A stretch of 64,000 nucleotides of DNA from an uncultured Polaribacter sp. (GTDB taxonomy: Bacteria > Bacteroidota > Bacteroidia > Flavobacteriales > Flavobacteriaceae): the NCBI RefSeq assembly GCF_947500975.1, contig NZ_CANMUE010000001.1, positions 310,001 to 374,000 of the forward strand. Reading direction: 5' to 3'. A model generated the notes under the pieces. It was not told the origin of the DNA, ran no database searches, and saw only the letters and a program-made list of their open reading frames with translations. Positions 16,541 to 26,388 of the stretch are shown here, one piece after another (position 1 is the stretch's first letter; every line of letters begins with the position of its first letter). Made by a program: the position numbers and the translations under genes.

Positions 16541-19006
16541 ATGTTTAATAAAAGCTCATTTTTACTAATAGTAATATTTTTTGTGTCCCAACTTAATGCT
16601 CAAAATAAAAAAGAGAGAAAAACAATAAAAACTACAAGAATTAATAATGTACCAAAAATTGATGGAATTTTAGATGATGAAGCATGGAAAAACATTGCAA
16701 TTTGTAAAGACTTTGTGATTTTTAGACCCGCAAACGGCGATCCAGTTTCTGCAGAATATCAAACAACAGTAAAAGTTATTTATGATGATGATGCTATATA
16801 TATTTCTGCTCAAATGAATGATCCTGATCCAGAAGGAATACCAAAAGAATTTGCCGTAAGAGACAATTTTAGTCAAGCAGATTTCTTTTTAGTTACTATA
16901 AACCCTAATGATGACGGGCAAAATCCGTTTGAATTTATTGTACAAAGTACAGGAAATCAGGCTGACGCTAAAGTATCTAATGGAAATGAAGATTTTGACT
17001 GGAGTGCTGTTTGGGAAAGTGCCGTTTCTACAGATGAAAAAGGTTGGAATGTGGAAATGAAAATACCTTACAGGGCTTTACGTTTTGCAAATGAACCTAT
17101 ACAATCTTGGGGATTTAATTTTCACAGAAGACTAGAAAAATTAAACGAACAACATACTTGGACACATATAGACAATACTGTTGGACGATGGACTCAATAT
17201 GATGGTTTAATTGAAGACTTTAAAGACATAAAACCTCCAACAAGATTAAATTTATATCCATATTCATCTGCAACCACAACCTCTTTTGAAGGAGAAACTG
17301 ATTTTGATTGGAGTTTAGGTATGGACATTAAATATGGTTTAACTGATAATTTTACTTTGGATGCAACTTTAATTCCAGATTTTAGCCAGGTTGGTTTTGA
17401 TGCCGTAGTATTAAACCTTGGTCCTTTTGAACAACAATTTACAGAACAAAGACAGTTTTTTACAGAAGGAACGGAGTTATTTAACAAAGGAAGACTTTTT
17501 TACTCTAGAAGAATTGGAGCAGGTCCTATAGATCAATTTGATGTATACAATTCTATTTCTGATGATGAAGAAATAATCGATTATCCTGAAAAAGTAACCA
17601 TGTTAAATGCTATTAAAGTTTCTGGAAGAACAAAAAAAGGTTTAGGTATTGGTTTTTTTAACGCTATTACAGGAAAAACAGAAGCCACAATAAAAAACAC
17701 CACAACTGGAGATATAAGAAAAGAAGTAACAAGTCCTTTTTCTAATTATAATATTATGGTATTAGATCAACAATTTAATCAAAATTCAACAGTATCATTA
17801 ATAAATACAAATGTAACAAGAGATGGTAGATTTAGGGATGCAAATGTTACAGCAATAAATTGGCATTTAGAAACAAAAAACAGTAAATATAATGCAGATG
17901 GATCTGTAAAAATGAGTAATATTTCTGATGATGTAAATAATCCAAATACAGGTTATGCATTTGACAACAGCTTCGGCTACAACTCTGGACACTGGTTTTG
18001 GGAATTAGGCTATAATTTTAAAACTAAAGATTACAATCCTAATGATTTAGGAATTCTTTTCAGCAACAACGATCAAACTATTTATGGAAATGTAGGCTGG
18101 AGAACGATACAACCTACAAAACATTTTAATAGTTATCGTTTTAATTTCTACAATAACGCACAATTTCAGCATCATTCTGGCATTTACACAGGTTATCGTG
18201 CTGGTTTTGGAGCAAGTGCACAAACCAGAAGCAGGTTTACTTTTGGTGGAAACTTAAACTATCAAACAAAAAATAAAGACTTTTTTGAACCAAGACAAAG
18301 CAATATTAGTAATCTTTATTTTTATCAACCAGAAAGAAAAAGTATTAGCGGTTGGATTTCTACCAACTCCCAGAAAAAACTAGAAATAAACGCAAGTACC
18401 TATTATTCTAATTTTACTAATAACCCAAAGGCTGGTTATGGTTTTAGTTTTGCGCCACGTTATAGATTCAGTAACAAATTTTCTTTAAGATATAGAATGG
18501 GTTATAACAAAACTAATAATGACATTGGTTATGTAGCTGAAGAAGATAGTAGTATAGATGGTGATGCTGTTTATTTTGGTATTAGAGACAGAAAAAATTA
18601 TACCATTAATTTATCTGGTACATATAATTTTAACACCAATACCTCAATTTCTATTTTATCCAGATATTACTGGGGTACAGCAACATATGAAAATCAATTT
18701 TATGAACTTACTGAAGATGGTAATTTAACAAATAGCGATTACAATAATGATTCAACAACTGATGATTATATTAATAACAACCAAAATTATACTACTTTAA
18801 ATACTGATGTTAATTTTACATGGCAATTTGCACCCGGTAGTCAGCTAATTGCTTTTTATAGAAACTCAATTTATCTTTATGATACGCAATCTAATTCAGG
18901 TTTTTATGATAATTTAGATAACTTATATCAAGAATCTCAAAGCCATACTTTTTCTGTTAGACTTGTATATTTTATTGATTACAATAAATTAAAAAATATT
19001 TTTTAA
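16541..19006 (+). CDS. DUF5916 outer-membrane protein with CBM9-like N-terminal domain
   Basis: An 821-residue exported protein. The signal peptide is MFNKSSFLLIVIFFVSQLNAQ; an in-frame ATG at 16493 would add 16 residues before it and is less likely. Residues about 25-215 match the CBM9-like domain (KIDGILDDEAWKNI, FEFIVQSTGNQ, WNVEMKIPYRALRF) and the remaining 600 form the DUF5916 region, rich in alternating aromatic and polar residues as in an outer-membrane beta barrel (ending VRLVYFIDYNKLKNIF). Members are widespread in Bacteroidota; their enzymatic role is unsettled. It has its own promoter and terminator. Confidence 0.85.
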   Translation: MFNKSSFLLIVIFFVSQLNAQNKKERKTIKTTRINNVPKIDGILDDEAWKNIAICKDFVIFRPANGDPVSAEYQTTVKVIYDDDAIYISAQMNDPDPEGIPKEFAVRDNFSQADFFLVTINPNDDGQNPFEFIVQSTGNQADAKVSNGNEDFDWSAVWESAVSTDEKGWNVEMKIPYRALRFANEPIQSWGFNFHRRLEKLNEQHTWTHIDNTVGRWTQYDGLIEDFKDIKPPTRLNLYPYSSATTTSFEGETDFDWSLGMDIKYGLTDNFTLDATLIPDFSQVGFDAVVLNLGPFEQQFTEQRQFFTEGTELFNKGRLFYSRRIGAGPIDQFDVYNSISDDEEIIDYPEKVTMLNAIKVSGRTKKGLGIGFFNAITGKTEATIKNTTTGDIRKEVTSPFSNYNIMVLDQQFNQNSTVSLINTNVTRDGRFRDANVTAINWHLETKNSKYNADGSVKMSNISDDVNNPNTGYAFDNSFGYNSGHWFWELGYNFKTKDYNPNDLGILFSNNDQTIYGNVGWRTIQPTKHFNSYRFNFYNNAQFQHHSGIYTGYRAGFGASAQTRSRFTFGGNLNYQTKNKDFFEPRQSNISNLYFYQPERKSISGWISTNSQKKLEINASTYYSNFTNNPKAGYGFSFAPRYRFSNKFSLRYRMGYNKTNNDIGYVAEEDSSIDGDAVYFGIRDRKNYTINLSGTYNFNTNTSISILSRYYWGTATYENQFYELTEDGNLTNSDYNNDSTTDDYINNNQNYTTLNTDVNFTWQFAPGSQLIAFYRNSIYLYDTQSNSGFYDNLDNLYQESQSHTFSVRLVYFIDYNKLKNIF

Positions 19007-19027
19007 AAAAACCTCCAATCTTTAAAT

Positions 19028-19066
19028 AAAACGGATGTGCTTTACAAAAGTATATCCGTTTTTTTT
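19028..19066 (+). terminator. Terminator of the DUF5916 gene
   Basis: AAAACGGAT at 19028-19036 pairs with ATCCGTTTT at 19054-19062 across a 17-base loop, followed by further T. It separates the DUF5916 gene from the LolD-like ATPase. Confidence 0.65.
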
Positions 19067-19094
19067 ATACATTAGTTGTCTAGAAATAATTTTT

Positions 19095-19754
19095 ATGATT
19101 ATCACAAAAAATATCCATAAATATTATGGTGAAGTAGAAGTATTAAAAGGCCTTAATTTACACATTAAAAAAGGTGAAATTGTAGCTATAGTTGGTCCTT
19201 CTGGAGCAGGTAAAACTACATTATTACAAATACTTGGCACGCTAGACAAACCAAATAAAGAAAAGGATTTTGATTTATCTATTAATGACATTTCATTAAA
19301 AAACCTTTCAGACAAAGAGTTATCTCAATTTAGAAATAACCATATTGGTTTTATTTTCCAATTTCATCAATTATTACCAGAGTTTACAGCTTTAGAAAAC
19401 GTTTGTATTCCTGCTTATATTGGTAAGAAATCAAAAAAAGAAGCAGAAACTAGGGCAAAAGAATTATTAAATTTCTTAGGGTTATCTCACAGAATGCATC
19501 ACAAACCCAATGAACTTTCTGGCGGAGAGCAACAAAGAGTTGCCGTTGCAAGAGCGTTGATAAATAATCCTTCTGTTATTTTAGCTGATGAACCTACAGG
19601 AAATTTAGATTCTGAATCTGCAAAAAACTTACACGAACTTTTCTTTAAACTTCGTGATGAATTTGGACAGACATTTGTATTAGTAACTCATAATGAAGAA
19701 CTTGCCAATATGACAGACAGAAAATTAACTATGATTGATGGTAAGATTATCTAA
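19095..19754 (+). CDS. LolD/MacB-type ABC transporter ATP-binding protein
   Basis: A 219-residue stand-alone ATPase of the LolD/FtsE/MacB class. Motifs: Walker [10 protein letters not shown], the [16 protein letters not shown]-loop segment typical of LolD, signature [15 protein letters not shown], Walker [13 protein letters not shown] and the switch His in VLVTHNEEL. LolD powers release of lipoproteins from the inner membrane with LolC/E; no permease is adjacent, so partner and role remain inferred. The ATG at 19095 starts the conserved N-terminus. A TTAGTTGTCTAG sequence just upstream resembles the ECF -10 box, but without a -35. Confidence 0.88.
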   Translation: MIITKNIHKYYGEVEVLKGLNLHIKKGEIVAIVGPSGAGKTTLLQILGTLDKPNKEKDFDLSINDISLKNLSDKELSQFRNNHIGFIFQFHQLLPEFTALENVCIPAYIGKKSKKEAETRAKELLNFLGLSHRMHHKPNELSGGEQQRVAVARALINNPSVILADEPTGNLDSESAKNLHELFFKLRDEFGQTFVLVTHNEELANMTDRKLTMIDGKII

Positions 19755-19760
19755 TTTTTG

Positions 19761-20525
19761 ATGAATAAAAAAGAGCTCAAAGAATTTTTAGATGAAAAAG
19801 TTATTCTTTATAACAATCCCAAGTTTATAGAATCAGACCCTATTCAAATTCCTCATCAGTTTTCTAAAAAAGAAGATATAGAAATAGCCGCTTTTTTAAC
19901 AGCAACTATTTCTTGGGGGAATAGAAAAATGATTATAAAAAATGCTTTTAAAATGATGGAGCTACTAGATAATTCTCCTCATGATTTTATTACCAACCAT
20001 CAAGAAAATGATTTAAATTCGATAACAAATTTTGTTCACAGAACATTTAATTCAATAGATTTACTTCAATTTATTAAATCTTTACATCACATTTATAAAA
20101 ATTATGATGGTTTAGAAAAAGCATTACTGATAAAAGATAGTTCTAAAAATTATCAAACTGCAATTCATGATTTTAAAAAAGCTTTTTTTGAAATAGAACA
20201 TCAACAGAGAACTCAAAAACATGTTTCTGATCCGTTAAAAAATTCTGCTGCAAAGCGTATAAACATGTTTTTAAGGTGGATGGTTAGAAATGACAACAAA
20301 GGTGTAGATTTTGGCATTTGGCACTCTCACAAGCCAGCTAACTTATCTTGCCCTTTAGATGTTCATTCTGGTAATGTTGCAAGAAAATTAAATCTGCTTT
20401 CTATAAAACAAAATGATTGGAAAGCACTTTTTGAATTAGATACTAATTTAAGAAAACTAGATAAAAACGACCCAGTAAAATATGATTTTGCATTGTTTGG
20501 ATTAGGAGTTTTTGAAAAGTTTTAA
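19761..20525 (+). CDS. TIGR02757 (DUF2400) family protein
   Basis: A 254-residue protein of the TIGR02757/DUF2400 family, found almost only in Bacteroidota and related groups. Conserved segments include AAFLTATISWGNRKMIIKNA near residues 40-60, RWMVRNDNKGVDFGIW and LDVHSGNVARKLNLL, which recall the helix-hairpin-helix glycosylase layout, although a function has not been shown to my knowledge. It begins 6 bases after the LolD-like gene, so the two are probably co-transcribed. The ATG at 19761 is preferred to the TTG at 19758. Confidence 0.85.
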   Translation: MNKKELKEFLDEKVILYNNPKFIESDPIQIPHQFSKKEDIEIAAFLTATISWGNRKMIIKNAFKMMELLDNSPHDFITNHQENDLNSITNFVHRTFNSIDLLQFIKSLHHIYKNYDGLEKALLIKDSSKNYQTAIHDFKKAFFEIEHQQRTQKHVSDPLKNSAAKRINMFLRWMVRNDNKGVDFGIWHSHKPANLSCPLDVHSGNVARKLNLLSIKQNDWKALFELDTNLRKLDKNDPVKYDFALFGLGVFEKF

Positions 20526-20601
20526 ATAGAAGTTAACAACAGTTTTTACATTGCTTTTTTTGTGATAAATTAGTCCTTCAAATTATTGAATTAGAAATTA
20601 A

Positions 20602-22554
20602 ATGCAGTTTAAAAATCCAGAAGTTTTATATTTTTTAGCACTACTTATTATACCTATTTTAGTGCATCTTTTTCAGTTACAAAAATTTGTAAAAGTACCA
20701 TTTACAAATGTTGCTTTTTTACAAAAAATAATTCAAGAAAATCGAAAAAGTTCACGCATTAAAAAGTGGTTAATTTTAGCAACAAGAATGTTTTTATTTT
20801 TTGCGATACTTTTTGCATTTTCACAACCTTATTTCAGTAACAAAAAAGACAATAAAAAACAGCATACTTTTATTTACTTAGACAATTCTTTAAGCACAAA
20901 CACAAAAGGAGAAAAAGGTGATTTGTTACAAATAGCAGCTCAAGAAATTATTCAGAATGCTTCTAAAAAAGATGAATATTCTTTACAAACAAATTCCAAT
21001 TTTCATGAAAAAATTAGTTATAATGAATTAAAAAAAGAGCTTTTAAAAATTAAAAAAACATCAAAAAAATTAGAATTAAGCACACTTTTATTAAAAATAA
21101 AGAGCAAAAACACAAACAAAACAAATACTTTAAGTAAAAATATATTAATATCTGATTTCCAGAACAAAAACAATCGTAAGTTTACAAATGTAACACCGTC
21201 TTTTTCTGCTATAAAATTAAAATCAAGCACAAAAAACAATATCTCTATTGATAGTGTTTTTTTGGATAATAGTATTTCTGACAATACAGGAATAAATATT
21301 ATTATTAAAAACCAAGGCGAAGAGAAAAAAAACATTTCTATCGGTATTTTTAACAATGAAGAACTAATAAGTAAACAATCCTTCTCTATTGATAAAGACA
21401 CTCAAAAAACAATTCCTTTTACAATACAAAAGCAAACCTCTTTTTTAGGCAAAATAAAGGTGTCTTATAGCGATACTTTTTTATTTGATAATGATTTTTA
21501 CTTCAATATAAATTCAATTAAAAAGATCAATATTTTATGCATTGGAAACAAGGCTAAATTCTTATCAAAAATTTACAATAAAGAAGAGTTTAATTTTACA
21601 CAAACATCTGTTCAAAATGTAAATTACAATTCAATCTTAAAACAACAATTAATTATCTTAAACGAATTAGAATCACTTCCAGAAACTTTATCAAAAAGTA
21701 TTTTAGATTTCACTAATAAAGGAGGAAACATTGTGATAATTCAGAGTGAAAATTCTTCAACAGATTCTTACAACTCATTCTTTAATAAAATTGGAAATAT
21801 TAAAATTGATCCAATTATTAAAGACACTTTAAAAATTACAAACATCAACTACAACCATCCATTATTTAAAAATGTTTTCTCAAAAAAAGTTAATAATTTT
21901 CAATACCCAATTGTACAAAGCCACTACACTCTTTCGGCAAAAAATAAAAGCAATATTGTAACTTTCGAAAATAACTCTTCTTTCATTTCTCAAATAAAAA
22001 CGACCTCTAATAGTAATTTATATTTTATTGCAAGCTCTTTACACAGAAATTCAAGCAACTTCCTTAATTCACCTTTAATTGTACCTGTTTTTTACAATTT
22101 TGGAAAACTAAGCTTTCAACATTCTAAATTATATTATTATTTAGACCAAGAAAATAAGATTGATATTGAGACAAAATTAGATAAAGATGAAATTTTAAAT
22201 CTATCAAACTCATCATTTTCATTTATACCTATTCAACAAACGCATCAAAATAAAGTTAGCATTACTACCAAAGAAAACCCAATAGAAGCTGGTTTTTATC
22301 ACATCATAAAAGAAAAAGACACATTACAAACAATTGCTTTTAACCACCCAAAAGAAGAAAGTTTATTGCAATACCTAGACTTAAATGAATTAAAAAATCA
22401 ACATAAAAACATGACTATTTCTAATTCTATAAAAGATGTTTTTACAGAAATTAACAATAAAAATGAAGTTCATTGGCTTTGGAAATGGTTTTTAGGCTTG
22501 GCAATTGTATCTTTGCTTTTAGAAATTTTGATTTTAAAATTCTACAAACCATGA
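20602..22554 (+). CDS. BatA-domain membrane protein
   Basis: A 650-residue protein with the N-terminal aerotolerance-regulator (BatA, PF07584) module: a first helix at about 7-23, the loop VKVPFTNVAFLQKI, and a second helix at about 58-75. A von-Willebrand-like Asp-x-Ser region follows (FIYLDNSLSTN), then a long periplasmic part and a final helix at about 628-646. This architecture is common in Bacteroidota and is thought to be an envelope scaffold. Its stop codon overlaps the next gene's ATG (ATGA), indicating translational coupling with the dihydroorotase-like gene. Confidence 0.82.
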   Translation: MQFKNPEVLYFLALLIIPILVHLFQLQKFVKVPFTNVAFLQKIIQENRKSSRIKKWLILATRMFLFFAILFAFSQPYFSNKKDNKKQHTFIYLDNSLSTNTKGEKGDLLQIAAQEIIQNASKKDEYSLQTNSNFHEKISYNELKKELLKIKKTSKKLELSTLLLKIKSKNTNKTNTLSKNILISDFQNKNNRKFTNVTPSFSAIKLKSSTKNNISIDSVFLDNSISDNTGINIIIKNQGEEKKNISIGIFNNEELISKQSFSIDKDTQKTIPFTIQKQTSFLGKIKVSYSDTFLFDNDFYFNINSIKKINILCIGNKAKFLSKIYNKEEFNFTQTSVQNVNYNSILKQQLIILNELESLPETLSKSILDFTNKGGNIVIIQSENSSTDSYNSFFNKIGNIKIDPIIKDTLKITNINYNHPLFKNVFSKKVNNFQYPIVQSHYTLSAKNKSNIVTFENNSSFISQIKTTSNSNLYFIASSLHRNSSNFLNSPLIVPVFYNFGKLSFQHSKLYYYLDQENKIDIETKLDKDEILNLSNSSFSFIPIQQTHQNKVSITTKENPIEAGFYHIIKEKDTLQTIAFNHPKEESLLQYLDLNELKNQHKNMTISNSIKDVFTEINNKNEVHWLWKWFLGLAIVSLLLEILILKFYKP

Positions 22555-23807
22555 TTACGCTTCTAAAATCTGCAACTATAATAGATGCATCAAGTCCTTA
22601 TCATAATAAAAAAAAGGATATTTTAATTACAAATGGGGTTCTTACCGAAATTAAAGATTCAATCAATAAAAAAGAAGATTACACAGTAATTGAGTTAGAT
22701 AATTTGCATATTTCTTGCGGTTGGTTTGACACAAGTGTTTCTTTGGGAGAACCTGGTTTTGAAGAACGTGAAACTATTAAAAATGGACTACTAGTAGCTG
22801 CCAAAAGTGGTTTTACATCAATTGCTGTTAATGCAAACACAAATCCTATTATCGATAATAAATCTGCAGTAGAGTTTTTAATTAATAAAGCTTCAAATAC
22901 AGCAACAAAAATATATCCTATAGCAGCATTATCTAAAGGAAGTAAAGGAGTTGATATTGCTGAATTATACGACATGCAGCAATCTGGAGCAATTGCTTTT
23001 GGAGACTACAACAAACCCATTGAGAATGATAATTTGATGAAAATTGCGCTTTTATACGCACAAAATTTTAATGGTTTGGTTTTAAGCTTCCCAAAAAACA
23101 ACTCAATTGCCGGTGAAGGAATTGCTAATGAAGGGATTAATAGTACAAAGTTAGGATTAAAAGGAAGCCCTGCTTTAGCAGAACATATTCAAATTAGCAG
23201 AGATTTATTTTTACTAGAATACTCTGGTGGAAAATTACATATTCCAACGATTTCTACAGCTAAATCAGTTGATTTAATTAAAGAAGCTAAGAAGAAAGGA
23301 TTGCAAGTAACTTGCAGTGTTTCTGTTCATCATTTAACTTTAACAGATGATGAATTACATGGTTTTGACAGTAACTTTAAAACAAATCCACCTCTAAGAA
23401 CAAAAGAAGACATTAAAGCTTTACAAAAAAGTATAAAAAATGGTGTGATTGATATGATTACATCTGATCACAACCCTATTGATATTGAACATAAAAAAGT
23501 AGAGTTTAGTCAAGCTAAATATGGGGTTATTGGACTAGAAAACGCCTTTATTACTGTTAATTCAATCTTAAATTTAGAAGATTTTATTGATTGTTTTACT
23601 ACAAAGCCTAAATCTATTTTTGGCATAGAAAACACATCCATTAAAGAAGGAAATATTGTAGATATTACATTATTTAATCCTGAAAAATCTTCAATTTTTA
23701 CAAAAGAAAACATTTTATCAACTTCAAAAAATAGTCCTTTTATCAATAAAAAGACAAAAGGGAAAGTATATGGCATTTTTGCCAACAACCAACTAATTCT
23801 AAATTAA
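22551..23807 (+). CDS. Dihydroorotase-like amidohydrolase lacking metal ligands
   Basis: A 418-residue protein clearly homologous to class I dihydroorotase (PyrC), which closes carbamoyl-aspartate to dihydroorotate. Most catalytic residues are missing: the canonical D-x-H-x-H-x-R-x-P-G motif reads DTSVSLGEPG (60-69), so both His and the Arg are replaced. The second-site HCED is absent (SFPKNN at 179-184), and the HVST histidine is Thr233 (LHIPTIST, 229-236). The late Asp306 (SDHNPI) and the HH at 260-261 remain. This pattern fits non-catalytic PyrC homologues that support aspartate transcarbamoylase in other bacteria, but the role here is inferred. The ATG overlaps the BatA-like stop; readings that start farther upstream are not supported. 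Confidence 0.82.
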   Translation: MITLLKSATIIDASSPYHNKKKDILITNGVLTEIKDSINKKEDYTVIELDNLHISCGWFDTSVSLGEPGFEERETIKNGLLVAAKSGFTSIAVNANTNPIIDNKSAVEFLINKASNTATKIYPIAALSKGSKGVDIAELYDMQQSGAIAFGDYNKPIENDNLMKIALLYAQNFNGLVLSFPKNNSIAGEGIANEGINSTKLGLKGSPALAEHIQISRDLFLLEYSGGKLHIPTISTAKSVDLIKEAKKKGLQVTCSVSVHHLTLTDDELHGFDSNFKTNPPLRTKEDIKALQKSIKNGVIDMITSDHNPIDIEHKKVEFSQAKYGVIGLENAFITVNSILNLEDFIDCFTTKPKSIFGIENTSIKEGNIVDITLFNPEKSSIFTKENILSTSKNSPFINKKTKGKVYGIFANNQLILN

Positions 23808-23816
23808 AAAACACAA

Positions 23817-24143
23817 ATGGAAAACCAAACGGTAAACGAAGGAAAAACAGCTGCAATTATTGCTTACATTACTATTTTAGGAACAATCATTGCCTTTTTT
23901 ATGAACAACAACAAAAAAAATTCTTTTACCAGTTTCCATATTAGACAAATGATTGGCATATTCCTTTTATCAATGGCAAACAAGTATATTATTTTTGATT
24001 TTTTAGGAACTACAATTGGTCTTGTAACCTTCGCCCTTATAATTGTACTTTGGTTTATAGGTTTTGTTGGAGTTTTAAAAGGTGAAGAAAAATTAGTTCC
24101 AGTAATTGGAGAACAATTTCAAAACTGGTTTAAAGGAATTTAA
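23817..24143 (+). CDS. Small membrane protein, DUF4870-like
   Basis: A 108-residue membrane protein with three predicted helices (about 12-28, 46-60, 65-88). The opening ENQTVNEGKTAAIIAYIT and the loop KKNSFTSFHIRQMIGIFL fit the Tic20/DUF4870-like family, labelled import-component protein in databases. The spacing of 9 bases after the dihydroorotase-like gene suggests one transcript. Its function is not known. Confidence 0.75.
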   Translation: MENQTVNEGKTAAIIAYITILGTIIAFFMNNNKKNSFTSFHIRQMIGIFLLSMANKYIIFDFLGTTIGLVTFALIIVLWFIGFVGVLKGEEKLVPVIGEQFQNWFKGI

Positions 24144-24162
24144 TCTTTTTTTTTTAGAATTT

Positions 24163-24801
24163 ATGAGTTTACATTATATTGTTAGAGAACCTAAAGAAGC
24201 AATTAAAAATCCGCCTTTATTAATTTTATTACACGGCTACGGAAGTAATGAAAAAGATTTATTTTCTTTTGCAGAAGAATTACCAGATAATTTATTAATT
24301 GTAAGTGCGCAAGCTCCAAACTCTATGGGCTTTGGTTCTTATGCTTGGTACTCTATTAATTTTGATGATGTAAACGGTAAATTTTCTGATTTAAAAGAAG
24401 CTAAAGAGTCTATAGACAAAATAGCTGTTTTTATTGATGAAATAAAGAATAAATACCAAACAAATCCTGATAAAACGTTTTTGCTAGGATTTAGTCAAGG
24501 CGCAATTTTAAGCTATTCTTTAAGCTTATTTTACCCTAACAAAATTGAACATGTTATTGCTTTAAGCGGTTATGTAAATACGGATTTACTACCTCAAACA
24601 ATATCTAAAGAAATAACAACAGATTATTACAGTTCTCACGGAACTGTAGACCAAGTTTTACCTGTTGAATGGGCAAGAAAAGGAAAACTATTTATAGAGA
24701 ATTTAGGTTTAAAAATTACACACTCAGAATACCCTGTTGGACACGGAGTGGCACCTCAAAATTTTTACAGTTTTAAAGCTTGGATAGAAGGACGGTTATA
24801 A
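24163..24801 (+). CDS. Carboxylesterase / phospholipase family alpha/beta hydrolase
   Basis: A 212-residue serine hydrolase of the YpfH/phospholipase-carboxylesterase family (PF02230). The oxyanion segment is LLHGYGSNEKD (23-33), the nucleophile Ser111 lies in GFSQG, and the acid and base are Asp163 (GTVDQVLP) and His194 (PVGHGV). It lacks a signal peptide, so it is cytoplasmic; the physiological ester is unknown. It lies 19 bases after the DUF4870-like gene. The ATG at 24163 begins at the conserved region; upstream in-frame sequence overlaps the preceding gene. Confidence 0.88.
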   Translation: MSLHYIVREPKEAIKNPPLLILLHGYGSNEKDLFSFAEELPDNLLIVSAQAPNSMGFGSYAWYSINFDDVNGKFSDLKEAKESIDKIAVFIDEIKNKYQTNPDKTFLLGFSQGAILSYSLSLFYPNKIEHVIALSGYVNTDLLPQTISKEITTDYYSSHGTVDQVLPVEWARKGKLFIENLGLKITHSEYPVGHGVAPQNFYSFKAWIEGRL

Positions 24802-24861
24802 AAAATTGTTTTTCTTCTTAACTTAGTTAGATAAAAAAAAGACATCCATTTATAGTAAAAC

Positions 24862-26385
24862 TTACAAGTGAGATTTTAAAATTTCTTTAAGTTGAACAGC
24901 CGTAAAAGGTTTAGGAATCACTTCCGAAAAACCAAGGTTTTTATAAGACTCTACGTCCTCTTTAGAGTTATTTGCTGTTAAAGCCAAAAAAGGAATTCCA
25001 GAATTTGAACTCTTCATTTCTTCTTTCCGTTTAATTAATTCATCTCCTTTTAAATTAGGCATATTTATATCCAACAAAACAATATCAAAAGAGTCTTTAT
25101 TCATAGCTAAAATTGCCTCTTCTCCATCTTTTACAAATGTACCTATTACTCCTTCTTTTTTTAAAATATGGGAAACTATAGAAAGGTTCAAATAATTATC
25201 ATCCGCAACTAAAATCTTTTTTCCTTTTAATGAAACGTTTTCTTTATTTTGTTTACTAAGTGAATTATTCGCTTCAGTTTCTGGCACAATTTTAAAAAGT
25301 ACATCAACCGTAATTGTTGTTCCATATTTTAATAAACTATCAACTTTTATTTTACCATACATTTGATTTACCAGTCTCTTTACAATGGATAAACCTAAAC
25401 CAACACCTTTATGAACCCTACTGTCACTTAATTTATTTTGTTGATATTCATCAAAAATTTTGGTAGCTTGCTCTTCTGTCATTCCTCTTCCGGTATCTTT
25501 TACTTTAAAAGATAAAAGCGCAGTTTTATCATCCGAAGAAATTAGATTTACACTTGTAGTAACAGAACCATTAGGAGTAAACTTTATGGCATTATTAATT
25601 AAGTTTGTTAATATTTGAATCAATCTAACATCATCACCATAAATTAACTTTGGTAAATTCTTATGATTATTAAAAATTAATTTAACATCTAAATCTTTAT
25701 GATTGCTTTTGTAATTATTTTCAACTTGATTTAAAACTTCAACTATATTAATTGGTTCATTTGATAAAACCAGCTTCCCTGCTTCTACTCTAGATAAGTC
25801 TAAAATATCATCAACAATTACTTTTAAATTTTTGCCAGAAATAGTTAAGTACTTTAAATATTCTTTTACTGTTAAAGAAGTATTTTCTTTATTAATAAGA
25901 TCTGTATAACCTAAAATTACATTTAAAGGATTTCTAACCTCATGACTCATCATCGCTAAAAAACGAGATTTCTCTTCATTTGCCTTATCAGCTATAGCAC
26001 GTAATTTTATTAATTCTTCATTTTTTTTTGCCAACTCCTGCTTTAAAAAAAATAAATCATTTCTACCTTGATTTAACTTATCAACAACTTTATAAATTTT
26101 AGTTTGATTATAAATTATAACAGTTATTTGCTTGTCTGACTTATATAAATCTAAATCTACATTATACTCCTGATTATTAGACACAACAACCATCCCTTCA
26201 ATAGAAAAAACCTCATTTGTAGTTAATGCATCTAAAGTTCCTATTAAAAAATTACAAACCTGATAGATAGACTCCCCAATTAAAAATTCTTTTTTAATGA
26301 AATTACCAGAATTAACACCAACAATTATCCCATTAAAATCCGTTAGGATTTCAATAAAAACATTATCAATTTTAGGAGAAATCAT
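24862..26385 (-). CDS. Soluble hybrid histidine kinase with receiver domain
   Basis: A 507-residue cytoplasmic sensor kinase without membrane helices. Residues 1-100 form a PAS-like sensor, about 105-140 a coiled coil, then the dimerisation domain with phospho-acceptor His148 (MMSHEVRNP), the ATPase with N-box LTNLINNAIKF, G1 DTGRGM and G2 GVGLGLSIV, and a C-terminal receiver (ILVADDNYLN, phospho-Asp in LLDINMP, Lys in IPKPFT). It is the last gene of a four-gene operon and starts 3 bases after the GTPase stop, so kinase and GTPase probably belong to one pathway. No output domain or separate response regulator is adjacent. Confidence 0.9.
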   Translation of the reverse strand: MISPKIDNVFIEILTDFNGIIVGVNSGNFIKKEFLIGESIYQVCNFLIGTLDALTTNEVFSIEGMVVVSNNQEYNVDLDLYKSDKQITVIIYNQTKIYKVVDKLNQGRNDLFFLKQELAKKNEELIKLRAIADKANEEKSRFLAMMSHEVRNPLNVILGYTDLINKENTSLTVKEYLKYLTISGKNLKVIVDDILDLSRVEAGKLVLSNEPINIVEVLNQVENNYKSNHKDLDVKLIFNNHKNLPKLIYGDDVRLIQILTNLINNAIKFTPNGSVTTSVNLISSDDKTALLSFKVKDTGRGMTEEQATKIFDEYQQNKLSDSRVHKGVGLGLSIVKRLVNQMYGKIKVDSLLKYGTTITVDVLFKIVPETEANNSLSKQNKENVSLKGKKILVADDNYLNLSIVSHILKKEGVIGTFVKDGEEAILAMNKDSFDIVLLDINMPNLKGDELIKRKEEMKSSNSGIPFLALTANNSKEDVESYKNLGFSEVIPKPFTAVQLKEILKSHL

Positions 26386-26388
26386 AAA

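Noticed and set aside
19072..19083. ECF-like -10 (TTAGTTGTCTAG) before the LolD-like gene
   Set aside because: No AAC -35 partner is present at 16-17 bases; the upstream sequence is the DUF5916 terminator.
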